Part shown: positions 8,121-16,457 of the stretch, one piece after another
Layout: each line of letters starts with the position of its first letter
Numbering within the stretch: the stretch's first letter is position 1
Program-made: the position numbers and the translations under genes
The notes under the pieces: generated by a model
Told to the model about the DNA's origin: nothing
The model's database searches: none
Seen by the model: only the letters and a program-made list of their open reading frames with translations
DNA from: Pseudomonas mosselii
GTDB taxonomy: Bacteria; Pseudomonadota; Gammaproteobacteria; Pseudomonadales; Pseudomonadaceae
DNA: 64,000 nucleotides
Assembly (NCBI RefSeq): GCF_019823065.1
Contig: NZ_CP081966.1
Span: 4,991,501-5,055,500 of the forward strand
Direction: 5' to 3'

Positions 8121-8243
8121 CGGGGCTGCTTTGCAGCCCTTTCGCGACACAAGGCCGCTCCCACAGGGACCGCACCATGGCAGAACTGGTACATATCCTG
8201 TGGGAGCGGCCTTGTGTCGCGAAAGGGCCGCATAGCGGCCCCC
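8121..8243. repeat. REP pair (REPIN), copy 1
   Basis: Two REP arms of opposite orientation (cores TTTCGCGACACAAGGCCGCTC and its complement, with short GCTGCTTTGCAGC and GGCCGCATAGCGGCC outer stems) enclose a loop of about 35 bases. The loop is nearly identical, in reverse orientation, to that of the element at 9055-9192. Confidence 0.85.
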
Positions 8244-8249
8244 CGGGTG

Positions 8250-8492
8250 TCATGAGGTCTTCCTGTTCAACCCCACCTCCATGTCATCGATCAGCGCCTT
8301 GGCCATGGCACTGAGGATTCGCGCCGAGCTGCCGGCCAGCAGGTCACCCTCCATTTCCGCCTCGCAGGTCAGGTGGCGGATGCAGCCAAGCAGCACCGAC
8401 AACTCGCTGAAGGCGTCCTCGAAGGAAACGCCTGGCTCGACCTTGAACAGGTCCAGGCAGACCGTGCGGCCTGCGGTGTGGCCGCGAGTCAT
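8250..8492 (-). CDS. Small DUF3077-like protein
   Basis: An 80-residue acidic protein with no signal peptide or membrane span (MTRGHTAGRTVCLDLFKVEP, then GVSFEDAFSELSVLLGCIRH). The phrase V-x-PGVSFEDAxxELSxLLxCIRHLT matches what I remember of the DUF3077 family of small pseudomonad proteins, whose function is unknown. Its ATG overlaps the stop of the preceding gene (ATGA), so the two are a translationally coupled pair. The pair is bracketed by REP elements. Confidence 0.7.
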   Translation of the reverse strand: MTRGHTAGRTVCLDLFKVEPGVSFEDAFSELSVLLGCIRHLTCEAEMEGDLLAGSSARILSAMAKALIDDMEVGLNRKTS

Positions 8493-8728
8493 GGTCGGAC
8501 CTGCGGCTTGTGTTCGAGCAGGGCGCAGGCCAGTTGGCCGAGGTAGTCGCTGGCGGTGAACAGGCGGTCCTGGGCTTCTCCGGGTTCGGTCTTGAAGTAG
8601 ATATCGAGGACATCGGAAATGGCGGTGGCCACTTCGACGGCGGCGGTCATGGCCTCATCGCGGGTGAGCGTGGAACGGATACTGATGAAGGGTCCGAGAC
8701 GGGGCGGGTCAGGTACGCGTTTTTTCAT
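8489..8728 (-). CDS. Small hypothetical protein (DUF6124-like)
   Basis: A 79-residue protein starting MKKRVPDPP, with a helix-forming middle (RDEAMTAAVEVATAISDVLDI) and a second helix (ASDYLGQLACALLEHKP). The MKKxxPxPP start and the two-helix layout recall small pseudomonad proteins listed as DUF6124, often found beside DUF3077-type genes; I cannot confirm the family. A good ribosome site (AAGGAACTTCCC before the ATG) supports the start at 8728. It is first in a two-gene unit and its upstream region is highly structured. Confidence 0.65.
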   Translation of the reverse strand: MKKRVPDPPRLGPFISIRSTLTRDEAMTAAVEVATAISDVLDIYFKTEPGEAQDRLFTASDYLGQLACALLEHKPQVRP

Positions 8729-8786
8729 TGGGAAGTTCCTTCGTGATTAACAGGAACCGCCACTTGATCGTTCTCACATAATTGGG

Positions 8787-8922
8787 TGGCAGCCGTACAC
8801 GGAGTGAGAACCCGGTCACGAAGAAAACCGGTCAGGCAGAGCCTGCCCGCGCACGGCTGCCATAGCAGAGCGGCGTTCTTCGTGATGCGGGTTCTCACAC
8901 CCGGTCACCAAATGTGGCGACC
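8787..8922 (-). other. Interleaved inverted repeats upstream of the small-gene pair (possible structured leader)
   Basis: The arms are A 8787-8796 (TGGCAGCCGT), B 8804-8825 (starts GTGAGAACCCGGTCACG), A' 8853-8862 (ACGGCTGCCA) and B' 8876-8898 (ends GGGTTCTCAC). A pairs with A' perfectly. B pairs with B' along about 22 bases with two irregularities. The order A-B-A'-B' is interleaved. A hairpin CAGGC-AGA-GCCTG (8833-8845) lies inside, and another weak hairpin spans 8901-8922. The start codon at 8728 is about 60 bp downstream on the minus strand, so this may be a structured 5' leader. Confidence 0.55.
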
Positions 8923-9054
8923 CGGTGAAGTTATCCCTGGGGTATTTCCCCGACAACGCGGCAGCTTCCGGCAAGCGCGTAGGATAGTTCCCAAGCTTTG
9001 CTGGCTGAAGCATTTGGTTTCAGGTTCGGAAATATCCGACAGTCTTTGAGATCG

Positions 9055-9192
9055 CCGGGGCTGCTGCGTAGCCCTTTCGCGACACAAGCCCGCTCCCACA
9101 GGATATGTGCCAGTTCTGCCATGGTGCGGTCCCTGTGGGAGCGGCCTTGCCGGGGCGCCGGACCGGTCGGAAAGGGGCGCAAAGCGCCCCCA
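9055..9192. repeat. REP pair (REPIN), copy 2
   Basis: The left arm is CGGGGCTGCTGCGTAGCCC plus CTTTCGCGACACAAGCCCGC. The loop contains CAGTTCTGCCATGGTGCGG. The right arm begins TGTGGGAGCGGCC and ends in the stem GGGGCGC-AAA-GCGCCCC. The loop matches the loop of copy 1 in reverse complement with about one difference. Confidence 0.8.
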
Positions 9193-9223
9193 GAATCAAG
9201 AACGAGATTCCTGATCGGACCAG

Positions 9224-9252
9224 TGGTATTGACCTGGTATTAAAGTGGTATT
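9224..9252 (+). promoter_or_regulatory. Three TGGTATT direct repeats at 11-bp spacing (candidate NagR operator/promoter)
   Basis: TGGTATT occurs at 9224-9230, 9235-9241 and 9246-9252, exactly one helical turn apart. An inverted AATACC follows at 9270-9275. The array lies 35-63 bp upstream of the nagR start and overlaps a TTGACC that could be a -35 element. Autoregulation by the GntR protein is inference. Confidence 0.5.
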
Positions 9253-9286
9253 AATTTCCACCCAACAACAATACCGGACACCGCCC

Positions 9287-10018
9287 ATGCGTCCTCTATC
9301 GGCCCTGCGCCCCGACGACACCAGCGCCACCCCGCTCTACCTGCAGCTGGCGCGCAACCTTGAGCAGGCCATCCACGCCGGCCAATGGACCGCCGACCAG
9401 GCGCTGCCCTCGGAGCGCACCCTCAGCGAAACCCTGGACATCTCCCGGGTCACCGCGCGCAAGGCCCTTGAGGTCCTGCTCGAACAAGGCCTGATCCATC
9501 GCATCCAGGGCTCCGGCACCTTCATCACGCCACGCCTCGAACAACCCCTGTCACGTCTGTCGAGCTTTAGCGAAATGCTGCGCATGAAGGGCTTCGTGCC
9601 CAGCTCCCAGTGGCTCGAGCGCAGCATCGGCACCCCGAGCAACGACGAACTGATCCGCCTCGGCCTGTCGCCCACCGACCAGGTGGTCCACCTCAAGCGC
9701 CTGCGCAAGGCCGACGATATCGTCATGGCGGTGGAGGTCAGCACCCTGCCCGCCCGACTGCTCGGCGACCCGCAGGCCATCGGCGATTCGCTCTACCAGC
9801 ACCTCGACCGGCTCGGCCGCCCGGTGGTCCGCGCCCTGCAACACATCCGCGCAATCAACGCCAGCGACGAACTGGCCGCCCAGGTGGGCATCGCCCCCGG
9901 CACCGCCATGCTGCTGATGACCCGTATCGGCTACCTCGACGACAACACCGCCATCGAGCTGACCGACACCTACTGCCGCAACGACTACTACGACTTCGTC
10001 GCCGAACTGCGACGCTGA
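9287..10018 (+). CDS. nagR: GntR-family (UTRA domain) regulator of the GlcNAc operon
   Basis: A 243-residue transcription factor. Residues about 15-80 form a winged-helix GntR domain (PLYLQLARNLEQAIHAGQW, LPSERTLSETLDISRVTARK, IHRIQGSGTFI). The rest is a UTRA ligand domain with its typical ending (IGYLDDNTAIELTDTYCRND). I start at the ATG at 9287; a start 14 codons earlier is possible but would lie inside the repeat array. It is first in the nag operon, 11 bp before nagA. By analogy to NagR/NagQ/DasR proteins it probably represses the operon until an amino-sugar phosphate binds. Confidence 0.85.
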   Translation: MRPLSALRPDDTSATPLYLQLARNLEQAIHAGQWTADQALPSERTLSETLDISRVTARKALEVLLEQGLIHRIQGSGTFITPRLEQPLSRLSSFSEMLRMKGFVPSSQWLERSIGTPSNDELIRLGLSPTDQVVHLKRLRKADDIVMAVEVSTLPARLLGDPQAIGDSLYQHLDRLGRPVVRALQHIRAINASDELAAQVGIAPGTAMLLMTRIGYLDDNTAIELTDTYCRNDYYDFVAELRR

Positions 10019-10029
10019 CCGGAGCCCCC

Positions 10030-11118
10030 ATGGACATCGCCAACATCCTCACCCCCGACGGCTGGGTGCGCGGACAACTGCACCTCGAAAACGGCCGCAT
10101 CCGGGCCATCGAGGGCACGCCATGCGACCCGCAGACCAACGACCTGCCGTATCTGCTGCCCGGGTTCATCGACCTGCACGTGCACGGGGGTGGAGGCAGC
10201 GACATCATGCAGGGCGGCGACGCCTTCGCCACCATCGCCCGTACCCACCGGCGTTTCGGCACCACTTCGCTGCTGGCCACCACCATGACCGCGCCCCGCG
10301 AGGAGCTGACCCGCGTGCTCGCCGAACTAGGCGAACACCTCAAGCAACCGCGCCAGGGCGCGCGCATCCTCGGCGTGCACCTGGAAGGCCCGTACATCAA
10401 CCCCGGCAAGCTCGGCGCGCAGCCGAACTTCGCCCACCAGGCGCTGCTCGACGAGGTCGAGCAATACCTGGCCCTGGCGCCGATCAAGGTCATCACCATC
10501 GCCCCGGAAATCGCCGGCCACCTGCCGCTGATCCAGGCCCTGAGCCAGCGCGGCATCCGCCTGCAGCTCGGCCATACCCTGGGCAGCTACGAAGAAGGCG
10601 TGGCAGCCCTGGAGGCCGGCGCCACCAGCTTCACCCACCTGTACAACGCCATGAGCCCGCTGCACCACCGCGAGCCGGGCATCGTCGGCGCGGCCCTGGC
10701 CCATGCCCGCTACGCCGAGCTGATTCCCGACCTGCTGCACGTGCACCCCGGCGCCATGCGCGTGGCCCTGCGCTCGATCCCGTGCCTGTACTGCGTGACC
10801 GACTCCACCGCCGCCGCCGGCATGCCCGACGGCGAATACCGCCTGGGCAGCCACACCGTGACCAAGTGCCTGGGCGGCGTGCGCCTGCCCGACGGCACCC
10901 TGGCCGGCAGCACCCTGACCATGGACCAGGCCCTGCGCAACCTGGTGAAGATCGGCCTGCCGCTGTCCGAAGCCTCCGAGCGCCTGTCCCGCCATCCCGC
11001 CGATTATCTCGGCATCGCCGACCGTGGCCGCCTGCAACCGGGCGCCTGGGCCGACGCGGTGCTGCTGGACCGCCAACTGAACCTGACCGCCGTGATGATC
11101 GAAGGAGAAACCGCATGA
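10030..11118 (+). CDS. nagA: N-acetylglucosamine-6-phosphate deacetylase
   Basis: Converts GlcNAc-6-phosphate to glucosamine-6-phosphate and acetate in the cytoplasm. The protein has 362 residues and the metal-dependent amidohydrolase fold. Visible motifs are the HVHGGGG metal motif (about residues 50-56), HLEGPYINPGKLGAQ, QLGHTLGSYEEG, FTHLYNAMSPLHHREPG and CVTDSTAAAGMPDGEY with the catalytic Asp. Start at ATG 10030. Its TGA overlaps the next start codon (ATGA). Length is normal for the family. Confidence 0.93.
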   Translation: MDIANILTPDGWVRGQLHLENGRIRAIEGTPCDPQTNDLPYLLPGFIDLHVHGGGGSDIMQGGDAFATIARTHRRFGTTSLLATTMTAPREELTRVLAELGEHLKQPRQGARILGVHLEGPYINPGKLGAQPNFAHQALLDEVEQYLALAPIKVITIAPEIAGHLPLIQALSQRGIRLQLGHTLGSYEEGVAALEAGATSFTHLYNAMSPLHHREPGIVGAALAHARYAELIPDLLHVHPGAMRVALRSIPCLYCVTDSTAAAGMPDGEYRLGSHTVTKCLGGVRLPDGTLAGSTLTMDQALRNLVKIGLPLSEASERLSRHPADYLGIADRGRLQPGAWADAVLLDRQLNLTAVMIEGETA

Positions 11119-12137
11119 GTTCAAGGATGCTCGAAGAAGCCCGCGCCTGCGCCGAGGTCGTCGAACGTCAGACGCAGACGCTGGACCCGCGCCTGGAAAC
11201 CCTGGCCGAACAGCTGCGCCGGCTCGATCCGCAAGTGGCGCTGACCGTGGCCCGGGGCAGCTCGGACCACGCCGCCAGCTACTTCGCCTACATCGCCATG
11301 CAGCAGCTGGGCCTGCCGGTGGCTTCGCTGCCGATGTCGGTGGTGACCCTGCAGCAGGCGCCACTGCGAGTACGTGGCCAAGTGGCGCTGGGCTTCTCGC
11401 AGTCGGGCCAGAGCCCGGACCTGGTCGACAGCCTGCGCCGCCTGGGCCAGTGCGGGGCGACCACGGTCTCGCTGGTCAACGCCGAAGGCTCGCCCCTGGA
11501 GCAGGCCTGCCAGCACCACTTGCCGCTGTGCGCAGGCCCTGAGCTGTCGGTGGCGGCGACCAAGAGCTTCGTCGCCACCCTGGCAGCCGGCGCCCGCCTG
11601 GTCGCCCACTGGGGCCAGGATCGCGCCCTGCAGGAAGCCGGCCTTGCCCTGCCCGCGCAGCTGCGCGAGGCCGCCGGGCAAGACTGGAGCCCGGCCATCG
11701 ATACCCTGCGCGACAGCGAGCGCCTGATGGTGATCGGCCGCGGCGCGGGCTTCGCCATCGCCCAGGAGGCCGCGCTCAAACTCAAGGAAACCTCGGTGAT
11801 CCAGGCCGAGGCCTTCAGCAGCGCCGAAGTGCGCCATGGCCCGATGGCCCTGATCGATGCCCAGTACCCGCTGCTGGTGTTCGCCCCCCGTGGCGTCGAG
11901 CAGGCCGGGTTGCTGCAGCTGGCCGCCGACATGCGCCAGCGCGGCGCCCGCGTGCTGTTGGCGGCACCAGCCGATATCGCCGGGCGCGACCTCACCCTGA
12001 GCGGCGCCGAACACCCGGCCCTGGACCCGCTGCTGGCGATCCAGAGCTTCTACATCATGGCCGCGGCCCTGGCCGAGGCCCGCGGCCTCGACCCCGACCA
12101 GCCGCGCCACCTGAGCAAAGTGACCTGCACGCAGTGA
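11115..12137 (+). CDS. nagB: SIS-domain glucosamine-6-phosphate deaminase (NagB-II type)
   Basis: A 340-residue protein with two SIS phosphosugar-binding domains. It resembles the isomerase half of GlmS, but without a glutaminase domain. Motifs: ARGSSDHAASYFAYI, FSQSGQSPDLVDSLR and KLKETSVIQAEAFSSAEVRH. In pseudomonads and Shewanella such proteins replace classical NagB and turn glucosamine-6-P into fructose-6-P and ammonia. No classical NagB is visible in the window, which fits that role. It overlaps nagA by 4 bases and is followed 18 bp later by the fused PTS protein. Confidence 0.85.
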   Translation: MSSRMLEEARACAEVVERQTQTLDPRLETLAEQLRRLDPQVALTVARGSSDHAASYFAYIAMQQLGLPVASLPMSVVTLQQAPLRVRGQVALGFSQSGQSPDLVDSLRRLGQCGATTVSLVNAEGSPLEQACQHHLPLCAGPELSVAATKSFVATLAAGARLVAHWGQDRALQEAGLALPAQLREAAGQDWSPAIDTLRDSERLMVIGRGAGFAIAQEAALKLKETSVIQAEAFSSAEVRHGPMALIDAQYPLLVFAPRGVEQAGLLQLAADMRQRGARVLLAAPADIAGRDLTLSGAEHPALDPLLAIQSFYIMAAALAEARGLDPDQPRHLSKVTCTQ

Positions 12138-12155
12138 AGCCGCGAGGAACAGCGC

Positions 12156-14699
12156 ATGCCCGACAATAACAAGATCATCCTCCATGCCCCGCTCGCCGGA
12201 CCGCAGGTACCGCTGGACCAGGTACCGGACCCGGTGTTCAGCAGCGGCACCCTGGGCGACGGCGTCGCCATCGACCCGTTGAACGACGTGCTGCACGCGC
12301 CCTGCGCCGGTGAAGTGGTGCAACTGGCGCGCACTGGCCATGCGCTGACCCTGCGCGCGGCCAACGGCGCGGAAGTCCTCTTGCATATCGGTGTCGACAC
12401 CGTGCAGCTGCAGGGGCGCGGTTTCTCGCCGCTGGTGGCGCTGGGCGACCAAGTGAAACAGGGACAACCGCTGGTGCGCTTCGACATGGACCTGGTGGCG
12501 CAGCACTGCGTCAGCCTGGTCACCGTGATGCTGGTCAGCAACGGCCCGGGCTTTGGCCTGACGCGACTGGATACAGGCGCTTCACGCCTGGGCGCGGCGC
12601 TGCTGGAGGTCGAGGCCACGGGCAGCGAAGCGCAGGCACGACCGGTCAGCCATGAGCGCGCACGCGGTCATGCCCGGGTCGCTCATCACGGCGGCCTGCA
12701 TGCCCGCCCCGCTGCCCTGCTGCGCCAGACCGCGCAAGGCTTCCAGAGCCATGCCGTGCTGCGCTTCGCCGAGCACGAGGCCGACCTCAACAGCCTGGTG
12801 GCGGTCATGGGCCTGGGCGTTGGTGAAGGCGCCGAAGTCGAACTGATTTGCACCGGGCCGGACAGTCAGGCCGCGCTGCAGGCATTGATCGCCGCCGTGC
12901 AGACCGCCTCGGTCGGTGAACGCCATGCCCCCCACGTGCCCGCCAGTGCCGCCACGCCCAAGCCCAATGCAGAGCCCGGCGTGCTCAACGGTGTCTGCGC
13001 CGCCCCCGGCCTCGCCCTCGGGCCACTGGCGCGCCTGGACGGCATCAGCCTGCCGGCGGACAGCGGCGACAACGACCCCGGCGAGCAGCACCAGGCGCTG
13101 AACAGCGCCCTGGCCGAGGTCCGCCATGCCATCGACCGCGACTGGCGGCACCTGCCTCGCGGCCAGGAGGACGCGGCGGCGATTCTCGAGGCCCACCTGG
13201 CCCTGCTCGACGACCCGGCTCTGCTCGGCGATGCCCGCCAGCATATCGCTGGCGGCGTCGCCGCCAGCCATGCCTGGAGCCGCGCCATCGAGACCCAGTG
13301 CCAGGTCCTGCGCAGCCTGGGCAACCCGTTGCTGGCCGAGCGCGCCAACGACCTCTACGACCTGCAGCAGCGGGTGCTGCGCGCCCTGCTCGGCGAAACC
13401 CGGCAACTGCGCCTGCCACCGGCGGCCATCGTCGTCGCCCACGAACTGACCCCCTCCGACCTGCTGCTGCTCACCCGCCACGATGTCGCCGGGCTGTGCA
13501 TGGCCGCCGGTGGCGCCACCTCGCACGTCGCCATCCTCGCCCGTGCCCGCGGCCTGCCATGCCTGGTGGCCGTGGGCGAAGCGCTGCTCGACCTGCCCGC
13601 CGGCACGCCCCTGGTGCTGGACGCCGACCAGGGCCGCCTGGAAACCCAGGCCGCCCCACAACGCCTGGCCGAGGTCCACTGCCACCTGCAGCAACGCCGC
13701 GAAATCCGCCAGCGCCAGCAGGCCGCCGCACAGCAAGGCGCGCGTACCCGCGATGGCCAGTTGATCGAGGTCGCGGCCAACGTCGCCAGCGCCGAAGAAG
13801 CCGCCCAGGCCCTGGCCCTGGGCGCCGACGGCATCGGCCTGCTGCGCAGCGAGTTCCTGTTCATCGACCGCCCCACCGCACCGGACGAGGCCGAGCAGCG
13901 CAACGCCTACCAGGCGGTGCTCGACGCGATGGCCGAGCGCCCGGTGATCATTCGCACCATCGACGTCGGCGGCGACAAGCAGCTCGACTACCTGCCCCTG
14001 CCGGCCGAGGCCAATCCGGTGCTGGGCCTGCGCGGCATCCGCCTAGGCCAGGTTCGCCCGGAGCTGCTCGACCAGCAACTGCGCGCCCTGCTCCAGGTCA
14101 GCCCGCAGCGGCGCTGCCGGATCATGCTGCCGATGGTCACCGAGGTCGACGAGCTGATCGCCATCCGCCAGCGCCTCGACCGGCTGGCCGCCGAGCTGGG
14201 CGTGACGGCGCGCGCCGAACTGGGGGTGATGATCGAGGTGCCGGCCGCGGCGCTGCTCGCCGAGCGCCTGGCCGAGCACGCGGACTTCTTCTCCATCGGC
14301 ACTAACGACCTGTCCCAGTACACCCTCGCCATGGACCGTGACCATGCCGGGCTTGCGGCGCGGGTCGATGCCCTGCACCCGGCACTGCTACGCCTGATCG
14401 AGCTGACCTGCCAGGGCGCGGCGAAACACGGCCGCTGGGTTGGCGTGTGCGGTGCGCTGGCCAGCGATCCGCTGGCCACGCCGGTGCTGGTCGGCCTCGG
14501 CGTGGCCGAGCTGTCGGTCAGCGCGCCGCAGATCGGCGAGATCAAGGCCCTGGTCCGCCAGCTCGACGCCAGTGCCTGCCACCGCTTCAGCCAGGGCCTG
14601 CTGGGCCTGGCCAGCGCCGGGGCCGTACGCCAGGCCTGCCGCGACTTCGCCGCGCAATCCCACGCCCAATCCGCGGCCCCCATGGCCCTACAACAATAA
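12156..14699 (+). CDS. nagF: Fused PTS EIIA(Glc-type)-HPr-enzyme I for N-acetylglucosamine
   Basis: An 847-residue cytoplasmic phosphotransferase that carries phosphate from PEP to the GlcNAc permease. Domains in order: EIIA of the Crr/Glc type (about 1-150, phospho-His in LLHIGVDTV at H77), HPr (about 170-255, GGLHARPAAL with H182) and enzyme I (about 275-830, GGATSHVAILARARGL with H457, then the PEP-binding barrel with LLRSEFLFIDR and FFSIGTNDLSQYTLAMDRD). All three phosphorylation histidines are present, so the protein is self-contained up to EIIB. It is followed by nagE after 12 bp. Confidence 0.92.
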   Translation: MPDNNKIILHAPLAGPQVPLDQVPDPVFSSGTLGDGVAIDPLNDVLHAPCAGEVVQLARTGHALTLRAANGAEVLLHIGVDTVQLQGRGFSPLVALGDQVKQGQPLVRFDMDLVAQHCVSLVTVMLVSNGPGFGLTRLDTGASRLGAALLEVEATGSEAQARPVSHERARGHARVAHHGGLHARPAALLRQTAQGFQSHAVLRFAEHEADLNSLVAVMGLGVGEGAEVELICTGPDSQAALQALIAAVQTASVGERHAPHVPASAATPKPNAEPGVLNGVCAAPGLALGPLARLDGISLPADSGDNDPGEQHQALNSALAEVRHAIDRDWRHLPRGQEDAAAILEAHLALLDDPALLGDARQHIAGGVAASHAWSRAIETQCQVLRSLGNPLLAERANDLYDLQQRVLRALLGETRQLRLPPAAIVVAHELTPSDLLLLTRHDVAGLCMAAGGATSHVAILARARGLPCLVAVGEALLDLPAGTPLVLDADQGRLETQAAPQRLAEVHCHLQQRREIRQRQQAAAQQGARTRDGQLIEVAANVASAEEAAQALALGADGIGLLRSEFLFIDRPTAPDEAEQRNAYQAVLDAMAERPVIIRTIDVGGDKQLDYLPLPAEANPVLGLRGIRLGQVRPELLDQQLRALLQVSPQRRCRIMLPMVTEVDELIAIRQRLDRLAAELGVTARAELGVMIEVPAAALLAERLAEHADFFSIGTNDLSQYTLAMDRDHAGLAARVDALHPALLRLIELTCQGAAKHGRWVGVCGALASDPLATPVLVGLGVAELSVSAPQIGEIKALVRQLDASACHRFSQGLLGLASAGAVRQACRDFAAQSHAQSAAPMALQQ

Positions 14700-14711
14700 T
14701 CGGAGCGCACC

Positions 14712-16370
14712 ATGTACCAGCACTTCATCCAGGGCCTGCAGCGGCTCGGCCGCGCCTTGATGCTGCCCATCGCCATCCTGCCCATCGCCGGCCTGTTGCT
14801 GCGCCTGGGCGACACCGACCTGCTCGACATCGCCCTGGTGCATGACGCCGGGCAAGCGATCTTCGCCAACCTGGCGCTGATCTTCGCCATCGGCATCGCC
14901 GTGGGCTTCGCCCGCGACAACAACGGCACCGCGGGCCTGGCCGGCGCCATCGGCTACCTGGTGCTGGTGGCGACGCTGAAGGTGATCGATCCGAAGATCG
15001 ACATGGGCATGCTCGCCGGCATCATCTGCGGCTTGCTCGGCGGCGGCCTGTACAACCGCTTCAAGGACATCCAGCTGCCGGACTACCTGGCGTTCTTCGG
15101 TGGCCGGCGCTTCGTGCCGATCGCCACCGGGGTATCGGCGGTGTTCCTCGGGCTGCTGTTCGGCCTGATCTGGCCACCGATCCAGCACGGCATCAACGCG
15201 CTCGGCCAGCTGATGCTGGAGAGCGGCAGCATCGGCGCATTCTTCTTCGGCGTGCTCAACCGGCTGCTGATCATCACCGGCCTGCACCATATCCTCAACA
15301 ACCTGGTGTGGTTCGTTTTCGGCAGCTTCCAGGCGGCCAGCGGCCAAGTGATCACCGGTGATCTGGCGCGCTTCTTCGCCGGCGACCCAAACGCCGGCCA
15401 GTTCATGACCGGCATGTTCCCGGTAATGATCTTCGGCCTGCCCGCCGCCTGCCTGGCCATGTACCGCCATGCCCTGCCACAGCGGCGCAAGCTGATTGGC
15501 GGGGTGCTGCTGTCGATGGCGCTGACCTCGGCGCTGACCGGGGTGACCGAGCCGATCGAATTCGCCTTCATGTTCCTGGCGCCGCTGCTGTACCTGATCC
15601 ATGCGCTGCTGACCGGGCTGTCCATGGCCATCTGCGACCTGCTGGGGATCCGCCTGGGCTTCACCTTCTCCGGCGGCGGCATCGACATGGCCCTGGGCTG
15701 GGGGCGTTCGAGCAACGGCTGGCTGGTGTTCCCGGTGGGCGTGCTCTATGGGTTGGTCTACTACTTCGTGTTCGACTACTGCATCCGCCGTTTCGACCTG
15801 AAGACCCCCGGCCGCGAGGAACAGGCGGCCAGCCAGGCCGAGGGCAGCGATGCGCCACGGGCCCGGCGCTACATCGACGCCCTTGGCGGCGCGGCCAACC
15901 TGCAGGGCGTGGATGCCTGCACCACGCGCCTGCGCCTGGTACTGGCCGACCGCAACCTGGCCCGCGACCAAGACTTGAAGGCCCTCGGCGCCCTCGCCGT
16001 GGTACGCCCCGGTACCGGTGGCAGCCTGCAGGTGGTGGTGGGGCCGATGGCCGATGCGCTGGCCGACGAGATTCGCGGGGAACTGCCCCATGCGCGGGTG
16101 GCGCCGCCGGTTGCCGAGAAGGCCGCGGTGGTCACCGAGACGGTCGTCGCGGATCAATGGCTGCAGGCCCTGGGCGGGCGAGACAATCTGCTGGAGGCCC
16201 AGTGCGTGGCCTCGAGCCGGGTGCGGGTACGGGTCAGGGATGAGGGCAAGGTAGCGCAGGAACGCTTGATCGCGCTGGGATGCCTGGGGGTGAGTCCGCA
16301 GGCGGGTGGGGTGTGGCATCTGGTCGTGGGTAGCAAGGCGCCTGCGTTAAGCAGCGCTTTGCAGGGCTGA
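14712..16370 (+). CDS. nagE: PTS N-acetylglucosamine permease EIIC-EIIB with a second, degenerate EIIB
   Basis: A 552-residue inner-membrane permease. Residues about 1-360 form the EIIC domain (ALMLPIAILPIAGLLLRLGD, LTGVTEPIEFAFMFLAPLLY). An EIIB domain follows with phospho-cysteine C403 in QGVDACTTRLRL. A second EIIB-like copy occupies about 475-552 (LGGRDNLLEAQCVASSRVRV). Aligned on the following arginine, its catalytic position holds Ala, and a Cys lies two residues earlier, so it is probably not a phosphoryl carrier. EIIA is supplied by the preceding fused protein. This is the last gene of the nag operon; a REP pair follows immediately. Confidence 0.9.
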   Translation: MYQHFIQGLQRLGRALMLPIAILPIAGLLLRLGDTDLLDIALVHDAGQAIFANLALIFAIGIAVGFARDNNGTAGLAGAIGYLVLVATLKVIDPKIDMGMLAGIICGLLGGGLYNRFKDIQLPDYLAFFGGRRFVPIATGVSAVFLGLLFGLIWPPIQHGINALGQLMLESGSIGAFFFGVLNRLLIITGLHHILNNLVWFVFGSFQAASGQVITGDLARFFAGDPNAGQFMTGMFPVMIFGLPAACLAMYRHALPQRRKLIGGVLLSMALTSALTGVTEPIEFAFMFLAPLLYLIHALLTGLSMAICDLLGIRLGFTFSGGGIDMALGWGRSSNGWLVFPVGVLYGLVYYFVFDYCIRRFDLKTPGREEQAASQAEGSDAPRARRYIDALGGAANLQGVDACTTRLRLVLADRNLARDQDLKALGALAVVRPGTGGSLQVVVGPMADALADEIRGELPHARVAPPVAEKAAVVTETVVADQWLQALGGRDNLLEAQCVASSRVRVRVRDEGKVAQERLIALGCLGVSPQAGGVWHLVVGSKAPALSSALQG

Positions 16371-16374
16371 AAAG

Positions 16375-16442
16375 CATCGCGGGGCAAGCCCGCTCCCACA
16401 AGGTATCAACAGGCCTTGTGGGAGCGGGCTTGCCCCGCGATG
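16375..16442. repeat. REP pair after nagE
   Basis: Arms 16375-16403 and 16414-16442 are perfect reverse complements (29 bp, core ATCGCGGGGCAAGCCCGCTC) around a 10-base loop. They lie between the convergent ends of nagE and the Nif3-like gene. Confidence 0.88.
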
Positions 16443-16457
16443 TCATTCGACGCCGTT

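Larger units (their letters stand above)
8729..9286. other. Intergenic region between the small-gene pair and nagR
   Basis: About 560 bp without a convincing gene. From left to right it holds the structured element (8787-8922), roughly 130 bp with no pattern I can name, REP pair copy 2 (9055-9192) and the triple TGGTATT repeat next to nagR. The short open frames here overlap the repeats and lack ribosome sites. Confidence 0.6.

Noticed and set aside
8786..9049. 87-codon frame on the + strand between the small-gene pair and the REPIN
   Set aside because: It runs through the interleaved inverted repeats and has no ribosome site or plausible composition.
14688..16319. Open frame of 543 codons on the - strand opposite nagE
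   Set aside because: Antisense shadow of the PTS permease, with a His/Gln/Ala-rich composition and no domain.
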